A stretch of DNA of 53,824 bases, taken from JABEVB01 sp049965775 (GTDB taxonomy: Bacteria > Planctomycetota > Phycisphaerae > WQYP01). The notes beneath the pieces were generated by a model that saw nothing but the letters and a program-made list of their open reading frames with translations, was not told the origin of the DNA and did not search any database. The stretch spans positions 1 to 53,824 of the forward strand of contig JBMFVX010000002.1 in the NCBI GenBank assembly GCA_049965775.1. Reading direction: 5' to 3'. Position numbers and translations under genes: made by a program. Within the stretch, counting starts at the first letter, position 1, and every line of letters starts with the position of its first letter. Below are positions 53,652-53,824 of this stretch, one piece after another.

Positions 53652-53824
53652 GAATGTACCGTATCTTTAGTTTCAAATAGTCTCAACGATTTCCGTTTTC
53701 GGTAAATCGCAACAAAGCAATCAGTTCAAGGTCTCAATAACGCGATGGGGCGTGGCAATTTTTCCGGGCGGCCCGGGATCATGCCGATTTTATTGGCATT
53801 CCCAGTCGCTTTTGCCGGGTACAA
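53652..53824. other. sequence to window end, no supported gene
   Basis: About 170 bases remain. Small inverted repeats occur (CCGGG/CCCGG near 53765-53777; GCC/GGC around GATTTTATT). A minus-strand frame could be the C terminus of a gene that starts outside the window, but no family is visible. Confidence 0.3.

Noticed and set aside
1..53824. tRNA or rRNA genes, CRISPR arrays, prophage or defence islands
   Set aside because: I scanned for T-arm motifs, repeated spacers and phage or nuclease domains and found none that stand up.

Overview
The window reads as chromosomal DNA from a Gram-negative-type bacterium, most likely a planctomycete of the class Phycisphaerae. This is inferred from the gene mix (KdsA and a Kdo/heptose-core-like glycosyltransferase, Tat-exported lipoprotein glycosidase, HPr/PtsN/HPF cluster, ilvBH, a short RpoD-like sigma factor, dnaA not next to dnaN) and frequent GTG/TTG starts. 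No 16S rRNA or tRNA gene was seen, so the taxonomy is a judgement, not a measurement. Coding density is high, gene orientation is mixed, and operons are short.

Layout. 1-1001: an IS4-type transposase fragment beside a truncated solute-binding-protein gene, the only clear mobile-element debris. 1011-4415: yjbQ, dnaA with a candidate origin, and a double-GNAT acetyltransferase. 4425-6261: a possible small RNA, two small exported or membrane proteins, and YqgE. 6382-9165 (minus): hpf, ptsN and ptsH, followed by an NAD(P)-binding DUF2867 protein. 9627-12679: a membrane-anchored small protein, kdsA, and an exported protein of unknown function. 12905-16149: panD, then ilvB and ilvH, with an attenuator-like leader in front of ilvB. 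16386-22484: sigma factor, miaB, TPR protein, queD, an orphan histidine kinase and a cold-shock protein. 22892-26725: rpsO-pnp with a structured spacer, a DUF202 protein and a phosphatase. 26802-30588: ackA-xfp operon. 30866-39068: TlpA-like thioredoxin, GH113-like secreted protein, aspS, pyk, a lipoprotein and a ClC channel. 39290-42034: a four-domain acyl-CoA synthetase/acetyltransferase. 42068-47416 (minus): an exported CBM6-containing GH3 glycosidase, DinB, Nudix, ECF sigma and RskA-type anti-sigma. 47629-53651: a small membrane protein, GT2, a dehydrogenase-xylulokinase operon, an alkaline-phosphatase-superfamily enzyme, a zinc-ribbon membrane protein and an SRPBCC protein.

How the parts fit. 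The most coherent theme is pentose use. A GH3 enzyme with xylosidase-like active-site context and a CBM6 would release xylose outside the cell. XylB would make xylulose 5-phosphate, which phosphoketolase splits to acetyl phosphate and glyceraldehyde 3-phosphate. AckA, and possibly the ADP-forming synthetase at 39290, would convert the C2 branch, and pyruvate kinase would finish the C3 branch. Xylose isomerase and transporters are not in the window.

Points worth a second look: a likely AUU start codon for the GH3 lipoprotein (47416), a candidate oriC beside dnaA, the panD-ilvB leader with a short Leu-containing peptide and overlapping hairpins, a retained catalytic histidine in the PatZ-like protein, an insertion in the MiaB TRAM domain, and a candidate structured RNA at 4500-4598. 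I did not find a CRISPR array, phage, defence island or biosynthetic cluster.
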